From the NCBI GenBank assembly GCA_001600695.1, contig BCKQ01000006.1:624327-688326 (forward strand): a DNA stretch of 64,000 nt. The letters run 5' to 3'. Numbering within the stretch: position 1 is the first letter of the stretch; each line of letters begins with the position of its first letter. The notes under the pieces are model-generated. The model had not been told where the DNA came from. It was given only the letters and a program-made list of their open reading frames with translations, and did not search any database. The position numbers were made by a program, and so were the translations under genes. Shown here piece after piece: positions 43,775 to 54,989 of this stretch. Source of the stretch: Ascoidea asiatica (lineage: Eukaryota; Ascomycota; Saccharomycetes; Ascoideales; Ascoideaceae).

Positions 43775-45849
43775 TATTGAAATGTAATTAATGATATTAT
43801 AATAATTGATTAATTAATAAATTGATAGATTGATAATGGATTGAATGAAATGTGGCGGTATTGAGATAAATTAATTTAATTTTATAATAATGATGATGAT
43901 AATGATGATTATGAAGATATAGAGTAAGATAAAAAGTAATAAAAGATTATAAAAGATAAAGTGATGATAAAATAGATGAAAGATTTATTATGAATTAAAA
44001 TAATAATAAGAGTAATAGATTGATGAAATATAGAATAACTAAGCAAAGCTTAAAAATGAAACGAAATTATGAGGATTAAAAAAAGGATAAATAAATTAGT
44101 ATTAGTAAATAGATTTGTAAATAAGTAAATAAGTAAGTAAGTAAACAAATATATGAGTAAATGAAATTAATTAAATAAATAAATAGTTAATTATTAGATT
44201 AGTTTTTTTTGAATAACAGGTTAAATGTTAATGGATAATGGATAATGGATAATGGGTAATGAATAAGTGAATAAATAATTAACAAAACAAAACAGAACAG
44301 AACAGAACAGAACAAAGCTAATTTAAAATTTTGAAATGAATAATAAATCAAAAAAGAAGAGAAGAAACTGATGAATGGAAAAAAAATATATGAAATAAAA
44401 TAATGAAGATTAATTGATTGATTATTTGATTATATCTATGTATATTTTAATGCTTTAATATTTTGATATATAATTAATATGATAAACTAATAGAAATGTA
44501 AATATATTTAAATAAGAAATTTTAAAATTTTTTTAAACTCGAGTAATTGAAGAGCTTATAACAAGTTTTATAATTTTATGGAAATTGAAATTGAAATTGA
44601 AATTGATAACTATTTTTATATTTATATTTTTATTCTTGATATTTTTTTGTTTATATTTATATTGATATTTATTAATATTTATTGATATTTAAGATTGGAT
44701 GAATACCTTAGTGATTAATATTATTCTCTAAAAGAAGTGTTTGGGAGAAGAGTGAATTATAAAATTATTTATATATTTAAGAATTATTAAAAAATTAAAA
44801 GAAAAAAATAAAATTGAATTTTAAAAAGAGATGGAATTGTGAATATATTTATAAGTAAAATAATTTAAGTAGTTAAGTAGTTAAGTTAAAGTAAAAATTA
44901 ATTAGATTGATTAGGTTAATTAAGGTAATTCAGTTAATTTGAATTTGAATTTGAATCTGAATATGAATCTGAATCTGAACTTGATTATGAATATGAAAAA
45001 GAATATGAATAACAAGTAATGATTATAATAAAGATTATAATGATTACAATAATGTTAAAAGTAAAAGTAAAAGTAAAAGGAAATTAAATCAAATTGAATT
45101 AAAAGTAAGAGAAAAATGTTGAAATATAAGAATACTTTATTTGAATACTTTCAGGATCTTAAGAAAAGAAAAGATTTATTCATTTGACTGTTATTATTAT
45201 TATTATTATTATTATTCATCACAGTATTACAGATTACAGTACAAGCACAGTAGTAATAGTAGTAATAGTAGTACTACAGCAGTAATCATCAAAGACGAGT
45301 TAACGAAAAGGAATTATTTGATTATGGGTATTCTGGAAATAAAAAGAATTTTAACGTTAAAATTTTATTAAAGATTTAAAATTTTGAAAATAAAACAAAA
45401 ACAACAAAAAAAACAAAAAAAACATTTATTTTTTATTTTTTTACTTTCTTATTTTTTACTTTATTTCAAATTTTATTTTAATTTCAAAAAATTCTTAGCT
45501 AAAATTAGTTAGAAACAGACAGAATTAGTAAGAATTAGTGAAATTTACTTAATTTTTAGTGCCTATTTTTATAAATTACACTGTATATTTTTAATTTTTT
45601 TGCTTTTCCGATGGGTCTCTCGAAGGACAAATCGAATAAATATTAGATAATTATTCAAGGTTTTTGGGGATTTATTGGATATTTATTGAAATTATGGGAT
45701 TTTACTGTATTTTATGGGATAATACTGGGATATTTGTTGGTGACTGATGGGTGATTCAACAACAAGTACAGGGAAAGTGCCATTACCGCCAGAAAAGTAA
45801 GCAAAAGTCCTCTTTCAGGGAACCCAGAAGCTTATTCAGCTCCAGGTAT

Positions 45850-45886
<37 letters not shown>

Positions 45887-47551
45887 TCATCTTCACCGTC
45901 AGTTCCAGTTCCAGTTCCAGTTCCAGCTCACAGTCCAGTTCGGCTCTGCTTACAGCCCAAGGAAAAAAAACTGAAACTGGAGGGAAAAAGAAATACTTCC
46001 TTTGAAATCCACTCACACACTGTTTCACCGCTGCGTTTCACCCTTCTTTTCACACACACTCCTGTTAAAGCTCCTGGTAAAACTCCTTTTCACACTCTGT
46101 TGAACACTTTGTTTATCACTGATTTCACAGATTCCACACAGATCCAGTTCCGCAGGGATTTTTGCGTGATTCTAGCATACATATTTAATATGATGGCGGG
46201 CTAAACGCTTACAGAAAGGTAGCTACTGCCGATACCACCACCACCAGTGACCTGAGCTACAGCTCAGAGTGTTTAGCCTGCTGCTTTCCCTTTGAAAGTG
46301 GTAGCAGTCAGTCTACGATTTCAACTTCAAATTCTCTAATTTCATCTCCTTTTACTGTGCTTGACACCTTGACTGGTGTTCGCTGGTCTTCACTGGTCTT
46401 CACTGGTCTTCACTGTAGCTGATCCTAGCTTACTGCTATTCGTTTTCGTTTGTGTGTTATTTTGTTGAATGTATGTGTATATTCTTGTACACTAATAAAT
46501 GCTCCACCCAAAAATACCTCCATAAACAATTGTTTTTTTTTTGGCTAAACACCCACAAGAAACACCACCTGTGTCAGTGAAAGACTCCAGTATCTAGCGT
46601 CGTTTCTGGGGAAACATATTAAAGGCTGCTTTGGTGTGAAACAGGTGGCCTTCGCTCATCACACTTTACGCCTCCAAGACTCTGTTCCTGGGATTGGGAT
46701 GATACTTTACAAAATTACTTACTCAACTGCACTTCTCTACTGTATTCAAGGTTCATATCAAATTGTTAATATTTCTTCTTTAATGTAGTAAGTTAGGTAT
46801 CTTTATTCCACCACTTTTTCCAAGCATACATGACTCCAGTATTGAAGTGTTCAAGACTGCGCAATAATTAACTGTAACATCAAACTGCAGCGCATCACAT
46901 TTTTTTTAGAAAATGTTCCAAATCGGTAAAAATATGCACTCGTACTATGTGTGCATCAATAAACACCAATATACAGCGCAACGCTATACCTACAGCACCC
47001 ATTAAAGTGGACTCTTCCATTACTGATAGACCCACAATACTGGTTTTATTAATTTTTTTAAAATTTTTGTTAGGTTTTAGGACTGGCAATGTCCCAGGGC
47101 TCTGATTTAATCTCTATTGTCTCTCTAAAATTTAAGTTATTACTAGTAGTACCGTACCATTTTTTATATTCATATTATTTCCATATTCTATTTCCATATT
47201 CTATTTCCATTTGCATTTCCATTTTCAATTTTATTTTATTTTATTTTATTGTTTTGTTGCTCCAGAATTCAATCATATTCAAACTATCAATTCAATATCA
47301 CTCATATCTTTTCAAATTAATATTCTTTTTTCATTATTCATGATTCATTAATATTCTACTATCTTTTTTATTATTATTATTTATTCATCATTCATTAGTT
47401 TTTCTTTAATTAAACTAACTTTAATACCTGTTTTTAGAAATTCAAAAAAATTTTAAATTTCAAACCATCTGACATTAATTATCTTTTCAATCTCTAAAGT
47501 TAATTTTTTGAAAAAAAAAAACCCAAAAGAACAATTATATTTATACTCAAA
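43775..47551. other. Unusually long (3.8 kb) intergenic region
   Basis: It separates the divergent NGR1-like and low-complexity genes. The first 1.5 kb beside NGR1 is simple-sequence AT-rich DNA (for example GAAATTGAAATT and AACAGAACAG repeats). From 45600 to about 46800 the sequence is clearly GC-richer and has a (TAC)n run (45849-45882), TTCCAG repeats (45902-45925), CTGGTCTTCA repeats (46385-46417) and strong hairpins. Frames here are short and overlap on both strands. Long leaders, regulatory elements or an unannotated RNA are possible. Confidence 0.5.
46199..46307. other. Two adjacent strong hairpins
   Basis: A 10-bp stem (46199-46208 with 46269-46278, one G-T pair) encloses a 7-bp inner inverted repeat CTGAGCT/AGCTCAG (46252-46267). 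Right beside it CTGCT/AGCAG and CTTTC/GAAAG form a two-step hairpin (about 46278-46307). The element stands in the GC-richer part of the long intergenic region. It has no H box between the hairpins, so it is not a standard H/ACA snoRNA. RNA, leader structure or protein-binding site are open. Confidence 0.4.
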
Positions 47552-47590
47552 ATGAATATTAATCCTTCAAATAATAATTCAAATGATCAA

Positions 47591-47647
<57 letters not shown>

Positions 47648-49960
47648 CCTATTTACAGTTTTATAAGTGTAAATGAAAATTATGATCCAAAAACAGGTTC
47701 AAAATTAAGTAAAAAATCAGTAAAACAAAATAAACAACCTTTAAATAATTCAAATTATTTAATATCTGATAACAATAATAAAAATATTAATAATCAATCA
47801 AATTCAAATTCAAATTCAAATTCAAATAGTACTAGTACTAGTACAAACACCAATTATATTCATTTATTAAGTGCAACTAAAGAAACTACAAATTATAATT
47901 ATACTTCCGCAATGCCAATCTCAACAAAACCAACTTTCAATGTAACTTTAAATAAATCAAAAAGAAATCATAGAATGGTAAAACAAATTAATAAATCAAA
48001 TAATAATAATAATAATAATATTAATATTAATAATAATAATAATAATAATAACACTTCTAAATCTTTGAAATCAATCAAAAATGTAAATAATTCAAATAAC
48101 ATAAGTAATATAAGTAATATAAGTAATACCAATAATCTTTCAAGTAATATAAATAATGTAAATAATATAGATAATAATGATCATAAAGAAGGTGGTGTAG
48201 ATCAATTAATGAAAACTTTCATTGATCAATTATTTCTTAAACCAAACCTTTCAAATTCTCATTTATCAAATACATCAAATACATCAAATAATAACTCAAA
48301 TAATAGTTCAAACAATATTTCAAATGATAGTCCAAATAATTCAAATACAATAATACCCATAAAAAAGTCAAAAATTGTAACTTTACAATATAATAAACAA
48401 AAATTATTACAAAAAAATAATTCAAACTTATCTCAAAAAAAAAAAAAATTATCACCGAAATTAACTTCTAAATTATTTAAATCTGATAACTCTGTTAAAT
48501 CTTCTCAATCTATACCCATATCTATACCTACATCTATACCTACACCTTTGCAATTACCATCATCAATACCATTACCATCATCAGTACCTTTACCATCTCC
48601 ATCCCCATTACCATTGTCTTTACCAACTAATACAAACTTAAATGGAAAGTCAAAGTTACTAAAACCAACAAAAACTATTCTAAAATTAAAATCTCCAAAA
48701 TCAAAGTATATGTTGAAAAAAGAAAAAGAAAAAGAGCGACAATTGCAAATACAAAAGGAAAAAGAAATAGAAAAAGAAAAGGAAAAACAAAGAGATAAAC
48801 GAAAATTAAAACAAAAACAAAAACAGAAACAAAGAGAAAGATATAAACCAAATGTCAAAATTAATGTAAATGAAAAAATTAAACTTTCATATCCTGAAAA
48901 ATATCCAATATCAATTTCTGATAATAAAAATTATGATAAAATAATTTTAAATTCTAAAAAAGTTGATCAATTATCTCCTTTGAATATAAATCCTTCAATT
49001 TTTTTAAATAATTTAAATAATTATAATTTAAATATTCCATTAATATCTTCTTCATTATTATTATCTTCTGATGATAATTCTTCTGATAATGAAAGTGAAA
49101 ATAATGATATTGAAGAGGAATATGATAATGAAAAAAAGAATGTTAATAATATTATCACTTCAAATTCCATTCTTAATGATTCTATAAAAGAAAATAAATT
49201 AAATGAAGCCAATTTTATTGAAAATTCTCAGAATATTATAAAAATTTTAATATTTTATAAAAAAATTAATAAATTATTAAATGAACAAATTAGAAAAAAA
49301 CAAAAACAGCCAACACCTTCCTCATTATCGTCATCCACAGCAATATCATCCTCTATTTTACTTCCACCACCATCGTCATCATCATCACCACCTCCCTCCC
49401 ATGTTAGAAGTAATGGTAAAACCAGTAAAAATTACAATGACAAAAATGATACTTATTCTAATGATAATAATTATAATAACTATAATGATAACAATGATAA
49501 TTATAGCAACAATAAAAAAAATTTATTTTCTAAAAAAAGTATATCATTATCTCCAAGAATCAACAAACCTAAAACAAAAACTCGGCAAACTTCTTTGTCT
49601 CCAGCAAGAAATCTTAATTCATTACAATCAAAGATTAAAAAAACTACAAAATTATTAAATTCAAAAGTTCCATTACCAGATATAGACTTCTATTGTTCTC
49701 AAAAAGCAATGGATTTATATACAAAACAAAAACATGATTCAAGTCTAATAAGCGTAGATAATATTAACAATATTGATTCAACTTCAAGAGTTTTAAGAGA
49801 AAGATTGCCATTTTCTGAGAAAAAAATTAGTAACGCCAATCAATCTTTGGGTGATCTTATTAAATGCCCTTTTTATTATCTAGTGATTAAAACTCCAAAA
49901 GTTAGAGTAGATGCTAATGAATCACAATTTATTGTAAAGATTAGAAAGATTAACTCATAG
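47552..49960 (+). CDS. Large low-complexity protein with a C-terminal conserved-looking segment
   Basis: The 802 residues include Asn runs (about 15-32, 150-170), a Pro/Ser-rich segment (about 315-370), a highly charged Lys/Glu/Gln stretch (about 390-435, probably helical) and an acidic patch (about 510-530). The last 100 residues have normal composition, with 'PLPDIDFYCSQKAMDLY' and the final 'KCPFYYLVIKTPKVRVD', and are the only part likely to fold. SP/TP sites are common. I do not recognise a family. The start ATG lies directly after an A-rich leader. Confidence 0.65.
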
Positions 49961-50654
49961 TTTGTTTAAACATGATTAATATCATCAAAGCAGAAAGTAT
50001 AAAAAAGAAAAAAAACTTTTATTTTACCCCAAACTATTTATTTAAGATAGAATTTACTAATTCTTTTCATTTCTCATTTTTTTATTTGTTTTTGCTTTTT
50101 CTTTTTCTAATTTTAGTACTTCTTTTTCATCTTTCTATATAATTTTTTTATTTCTGTCATATATTATATTACTTTTAAAATTCCTTTCATATTTTATCTC
50201 TTTTCCTTTATACTATAGACTATATAACAAAAATACCATTGGTTCCTTTTTTTTGCTTTGTTTGGCTAAAGTTTTTTCATTTTTCAATCAATTAACTTTG
50301 TAAATAATAATAAATAAGTGTAATTAAAAACAAAAATTAAAATTGATTTCCAAAATATTCTATTCATTTATTTCATTAGTATGAATTTCGGTTAAATAAT
50401 TAGCATTTTGATAATTTATTAGCCTTTCATACCTTTTTGTATGCGGAGTGATTTTTTCGTTTTCAGACAAACCAAGAACAAATTATTAACATATGAGAAT
50501 GGGTGCTTTGACATTTTATGTTAAAATATATCTATACTATTAACTGGTTTTAAAGGAATTTCAGAAGTAGTATTATTAGTTTACATAATTTCAAAAAAGT
50601 ATAATCAACCCTTTTTGTCTTTTTTATTTCAAGCAAGTGAAAGAATTGAAAAAA
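49961..50654. other. Intergenic region upstream of ICP55
   Basis: This stretch holds the T-rich 3' end of the low-complexity gene and the ICP55 promoter. I see no further gene, hairpin or motif of note. Confidence 0.4.
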
Positions 50655-52259
50655 ATGAGCTCAAAACTATTGGCTCAATCCACCAGAACTTTAGGATTAA
50701 TTACTAAAAGAGGATTATTGAGTAGTAGATGTTTAAATTCCATCAAACCATGCAATTTTAAGAGAAGTCTTGCAAGTGCTTCATTCAGTGAAAGAATTCC
50801 TTCAGGGGTATCTGCTGGGCAAGCAATGCATGAAACAAGACCAGCAATGCTAAGTGCTGGAGAATTAACCCCAGGAATAAATGCCATTGAATATTATGAA
50901 AGAAGGCTAAAGCTAGCTTGTTCAATGGAGAGTGAATCAATTGCCATTATTCCCGGAAATGTGGTTAAATATGCTTCTGGAGCTGTATTTTATAAGTTTC
51001 AACAAAACACTGACTTGTTTTATTTAACTGGTTGGAATGAGCCTGAATCTTTAATGATTTTAGAAAAAAAAGATAACAATGAAACTGATGATAGTATTAT
51101 TTTGCATATGTTAGTTTTACCAAAAAATGAATTCAAAGAAAAATGGGAAGGACCTAGAACTGGTGTCAATGGTGTAATGGAAATGTTTAATGCTGATCAG
51201 GCTAGATCAATAGACGATCTTGAAGACTATTTACATCGATTGATAACAAGAAATAAAAACATTTATTATGATTTTCCAAAAAATTCTTACAAACCATCGA
51301 TGTTTGAAAATTTTTTTGGGTCAACGATAAATGCTTCAGAAAAATCTGGAAAAAGAGAAGCTACAATAGAAAAACTTTTAAGAGAAAACAGTAGTGGAAA
51401 AAAACTTCATCCATTGACATCCTTGGTTTCCCAGATGAGAGCAGTGAAATCAGAAAGTGAATTAAAAATAATGAGAAGAGCTGGTCAAATATCTGGTAGA
51501 ACATATAACAAAGCATATTCTCAAAGATTCAAAAATGAAAGAACATTGGCATCATTTTTGGAATATGGATTTGTTTCTGGTGGTTGTTCAGGGCATGCAT
51601 ATATACCAGTAGTTGCCGGCGGACCAAATTCTTTATCTATTCATTATACTAGAAATGATGATGTTTTATATAATAATGAAATGGTTTTAGTTGATGCAGC
51701 TGGTAAACTTGGTGATTACTGTTCAGATATTTCAAGAACTTGGCCAAATAATGGTAAATTTACTGAACCACAACGAGAATTATATGAAATTGTTTTAAAT
51801 GTAAATAGAGAATGTATTAAATTATGTTGTTCAAATAATGGTCTTTCATTATTAGATATTCATAGAACAAGTACAGATTTGATGTATGAATCTATTAAAA
51901 AATTGAGTGGATTTCAAGATATTTCGAAATATGAGTTTACAAATGTTTTATATCCTCATTCAATTGGACATAATTTAGGTCTTGATGTTCATGATGTTCC
52001 AAATTATTCAAATTCAAGAAAATTAAAAGAAAATCAAGTTATAACAATTGAACCAGGTATTTATGTTCCTGATGATATAAAATATCCTTCTTGTTATAGA
52101 AATATTGGTATAAGGATTGAAGATAATGTTGCAGTTGGAAAAGATTCGTATACAGTATTAACTTCAGAAGCTGCCAAAGAAGTATGTGATATTGAAAATA
52201 TTGCTAAAAATGGGGTCACAACTAATTATGAGGAAGATGTAATTAATATTTTATCATAA
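50655..52259 (+). CDS. ICP55: Mitochondrial intermediate-cleaving aminopeptidase Icp55
   Basis: Icp55 removes one residue from matrix proteins after the processing peptidase and thereby stabilises them under the N-end rule. I start at the ATG at 50655 (534 residues); six non-ATG codons precede it in frame. The presequence (about 1-45) is basic and Ser-rich. The aminopeptidase-P N-domain follows ('AIIPGNVVKYASG', 'DLFYLTGWNEPES'), then the pita-bread domain. The five metal ligands are present: Asp347, Asp358, His439, Glu466 and Glu489. The length equals S. cerevisiae Icp55 (511) plus a few residues. Confidence 0.92.
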   Translation: MSSKLLAQSTRTLGLITKRGLLSSRCLNSIKPCNFKRSLASASFSERIPSGVSAGQAMHETRPAMLSAGELTPGINAIEYYERRLKLACSMESESIAIIPGNVVKYASGAVFYKFQQNTDLFYLTGWNEPESLMILEKKDNNETDDSIILHMLVLPKNEFKEKWEGPRTGVNGVMEMFNADQARSIDDLEDYLHRLITRNKNIYYDFPKNSYKPSMFENFFGSTINASEKSGKREATIEKLLRENSSGKKLHPLTSLVSQMRAVKSESELKIMRRAGQISGRTYNKAYSQRFKNERTLASFLEYGFVSGGCSGHAYIPVVAGGPNSLSIHYTRNDDVLYNNEMVLVDAAGKLGDYCSDISRTWPNNGKFTEPQRELYEIVLNVNRECIKLCCSNNGLSLLDIHRTSTDLMYESIKKLSGFQDISKYEFTNVLYPHSIGHNLGLDVHDVPNYSNSRKLKENQVITIEPGIYVPDDIKYPSCYRNIGIRIEDNVAVGKDSYTVLTSEAAKEVCDIENIAKNGVTTNYEEDVINILS

Positions 52260-52301
52260 CTTGTATATATATAAATATATAAATATTAACATTTGAAAGT
52301 T

Positions 52302-54089
52302 TCATTGATTTAAAAAAGATTTAAGTAATTCACTTTGTAAATGAATAACATTTGTTGAAAATTCATTTTGTTCATTGATTTGAATTAATTTATCATGGAA
52401 TTTTTGGTTTGAGAGTTTTGAAATTTTATCATTATAACCAATAAATTCAATAATTCTATCCACTAAATTAATTTTAATATTTAAATTTAATATTAAAGAA
52501 ATATTCATTAAATCATCTATTATAATATTTTCATCAATATCTAATCTTTTTGATAAATCTTCAATTTTGATTTTTTTAATTGTTGAAAGAAAAATTATAT
52601 AAATTCTATATCTAATCATTAATTTATAATGAATAAATTGATTATTATTCACTTTAATATCACTGTTTCTAAATTTTTTAATACTATCAATCATTTTATT
52701 AGATTTTTTTGAAGCAGTAAAATGAAGTTCATTGAAATTTAAGTTATTTAGAATATAAGTATTATCAAATTGAATTAAAATATCACTAATTTTATTGAAA
52801 TTTGTTGGATTTAATAGAGAATCAAATAATTTTGAAACTATGATATTTTCTGAGATATAATTATCTAATATATTTATATTTGAAATGTAACTTTTAAATT
52901 CTTTAACATTTGAAGTTATAAATAAAGAAAGTAAAACAGATAAAATTATATCATTTGAATTAATACAATTTGGAAAATTTTCATTTATATTATCATTACT
53001 ATTCATAAATAAACAAAGTTTATTACTTTCAAAAGAATTAAATTTTGAAATTAAAACATCTAATGGAGATATTTTAAAATCATTTAATTCAGATTGAATT
53101 AATAATTGTCTTTTATTTTCAGGATCTGAATCACTATCAATATGACTATAATTTTTTTTATAATCTAATAAATCTAAGAAATTCAGTTTAACGTCATAAT
53201 AATTACCAAGTTTAAATTGTGCAAATAATATTATCCATTTAATTTTCCAATAAATTTCAACATCATTTGAAGAATTAAAAATAGTAATATTTGAAAGATC
53301 TAAATTTTGTTTTATAATCGAATAACTTTTCAGTAATGTTTTTGATCTAATAGATAAAGAGAATATATTTGAGAATAAAATTTTTAATTCATTTTCTATT
53401 GAGATAATTTCAGTATAATCTGAGTTCACATAATCAATATAAGCTTTTAATTGAAATTGTTCTAATTGAAGAGTGCCTTTGATTTTTTTAACCACTTTAT
53501 TATCATTAGTATTATTATAATAATTATTATCATACTCAACTTTTTTCTCTTTGTAAAGTTTATCATTCAATAATTTTATAAAAGTGGATTGATAGGAAGT
53601 ATTAGTTAATTGAGCTTCATGTTGAAATAAATTAAAGAAATTTAAATTGAGTGAATCATAGAATAATTGATTTATGGAAAAAGAATTCAATAAGTCCATG
53701 ACTGTTTTTTTTTCATTTGGTAAATTTTCTCTCAAAGAAGTAGACTTTGAATTAAAATTATCAATAAATAAATCTAAATCAACATTTAATTTAAACTCAG
53801 GATTTAAAATTTCAGTTAAATTCAAATCAAGAAACTCGGATAGATTTTCCAAATTGATTAGATTTATAGAAGGTTTCTGATTTGAATTTTTGGATTGAAT
53901 TGAATCTTTGAAATGTAATAAGTAAACTGAAGGAATTTCATGTTTTTGAATTAATTTTATGGCAATAATTGATATAGTTGCAGATAAAGAAGGATATTGA
54001 ATAGTGAGAAAATATAAAATTTCAAATATGATTGGACCTTGATAGCTCTGAAGTACTTTGATGAGATCCAAATCGAATTGTTCATCCAT
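52302..54089 (-). CDS. PCI-domain protein, probably COP9 signalosome subunit 1-like
   Basis: The 595-residue helical protein ends with a PCI winged-helix module (about 480-560: 'LMIRYRIYIIFLSTIKKIKIEDLSKRL', given here in parts as LMIRYRIYIIF and KIEDLSKRL), followed by a long C-terminal helix (about 565-595). This arrangement and the pattern R.R...Q/I-F before the winged helix resemble CSN1 (and Rpn7/Pci8). Earlier helices (about 270-310, 'WIILFAQFKLGNYYDVKLNF') look like the TPR-like repeats that precede PCI domains. CSN1-like proteins help remove Nedd8 from cullins. The sequence is divergent, so the subunit identity is uncertain. Confidence 0.5.
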   Translation of the reverse strand: MDEQFDLDLIKVLQSYQGPIIFEILYFLTIQYPSLSATISIIAIKLIQKHEIPSVYLLHFKDSIQSKNSNQKPSINLINLENLSEFLDLNLTEILNPEFKLNVDLDLFIDNFNSKSTSLRENLPNEKKTVMDLLNSFSINQLFYDSLNLNFFNLFQHEAQLTNTSYQSTFIKLLNDKLYKEKKVEYDNNYYNNTNDNKVVKKIKGTLQLEQFQLKAYIDYVNSDYTEIISIENELKILFSNIFSLSIRSKTLLKSYSIIKQNLDLSNITIFNSSNDVEIYWKIKWIILFAQFKLGNYYDVKLNFLDLLDYKKNYSHIDSDSDPENKRQLLIQSELNDFKISPLDVLISKFNSFESNKLCLFMNSNDNINENFPNCINSNDIILSVLLSLFITSNVKEFKSYISNINILDNYISENIIVSKLFDSLLNPTNFNKISDILIQFDNTYILNNLNFNELHFTASKKSNKMIDSIKKFRNSDIKVNNNQFIHYKLMIRYRIYIIFLSTIKKIKIEDLSKRLDIDENIIIDDLMNISLILNLNIKINLVDRIIEFIGYNDKISKLSNQKFHDKLIQINEQNEFSTNVIHLQSELLKSFLNQ

Positions 54090-54879
54090 AATAAAGAAGT
54101 TTAGTCGCTGTTTAAATTGCCAAAGAAGAGAATTATGAAGTTATTATTTCAGTAAAGATGAATTGATGATTTATATTCAAACCAACTTTTGGAATAACAA
54201 TAGATATACTAAAACTAACCATTGCAATTATAATTCAAGTAATTAAGTTTATTGTTATTTAATTCCGCCACAAGAAACAAAAAAAAAAGAAAACACCCAC
54301 AAAGCTGGTCTCTACTTGTAGCATATGCGTAATATACATACACGCACAGATTTCAGCATATAGTATAATCGATTTTTTGAATAAATCTGGGTCCAAAGCC
54401 GATTTCATTCATTTCATTATTGTTAAAAAATTGATCAATCTTATAATAGTTTATTTATAATCTAAAAAGCAATTTTAAAATCAGATTAGATAAAGAAAGC
54501 TTATCCTATAATCTAGTGACTATCACCAAACAATTGTTTTTCGTATTTAGAAATATTTACATTTGGGAAAATCAAGATTTTTTAAGATAAAAAATATTTT
54601 GAAAGCACATCATAAAAGTAATCAAGTTCGATATTATTATACTGGTAAAAAATCAACATGTCTATAACCAGAAGAGCTCTTATATACTCAAACAAAAAAA
54701 AATAAAGTAATAATTTTCAGTGAAACAAATATAATGCATTCAAAAAGCTAAACTTTAATATCGAGGTTTTCGAAATTTCAAGCTTAGACGTGAATTAAGG
54801 TTTAGGTTTACTCGTAGCTTGGGTTTCAAGAAATTTTTATAAATTACTACTACAAATAATAACTTAAAAAAAAAAATTC
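54090..54879. other. Intergenic region inside the right repeat arm's inner edge
   Basis: About 54705-54830 aligns, with many changes, to the reverse complement of about 31195-31330, so the two loci share an older homology beyond the near-identical arm. The remainder is AT-rich. No gene is seen. Confidence 0.5.
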
Positions 54880-54989
54880 ATTATATTTCATTATATTTGG
54901 TTATATATCATTATATTTCGTTATATTTCGTTATATTTCATTACATATTTCATTACGCAATTGATTGAATAGATTTGCATAATAAGAAC

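Noticed and set aside
46895-47089. A 64-codon frame on the minus strand in the long intergenic region
   Set aside because: It is short, has no recognised family and no supporting signals; chance is likely.
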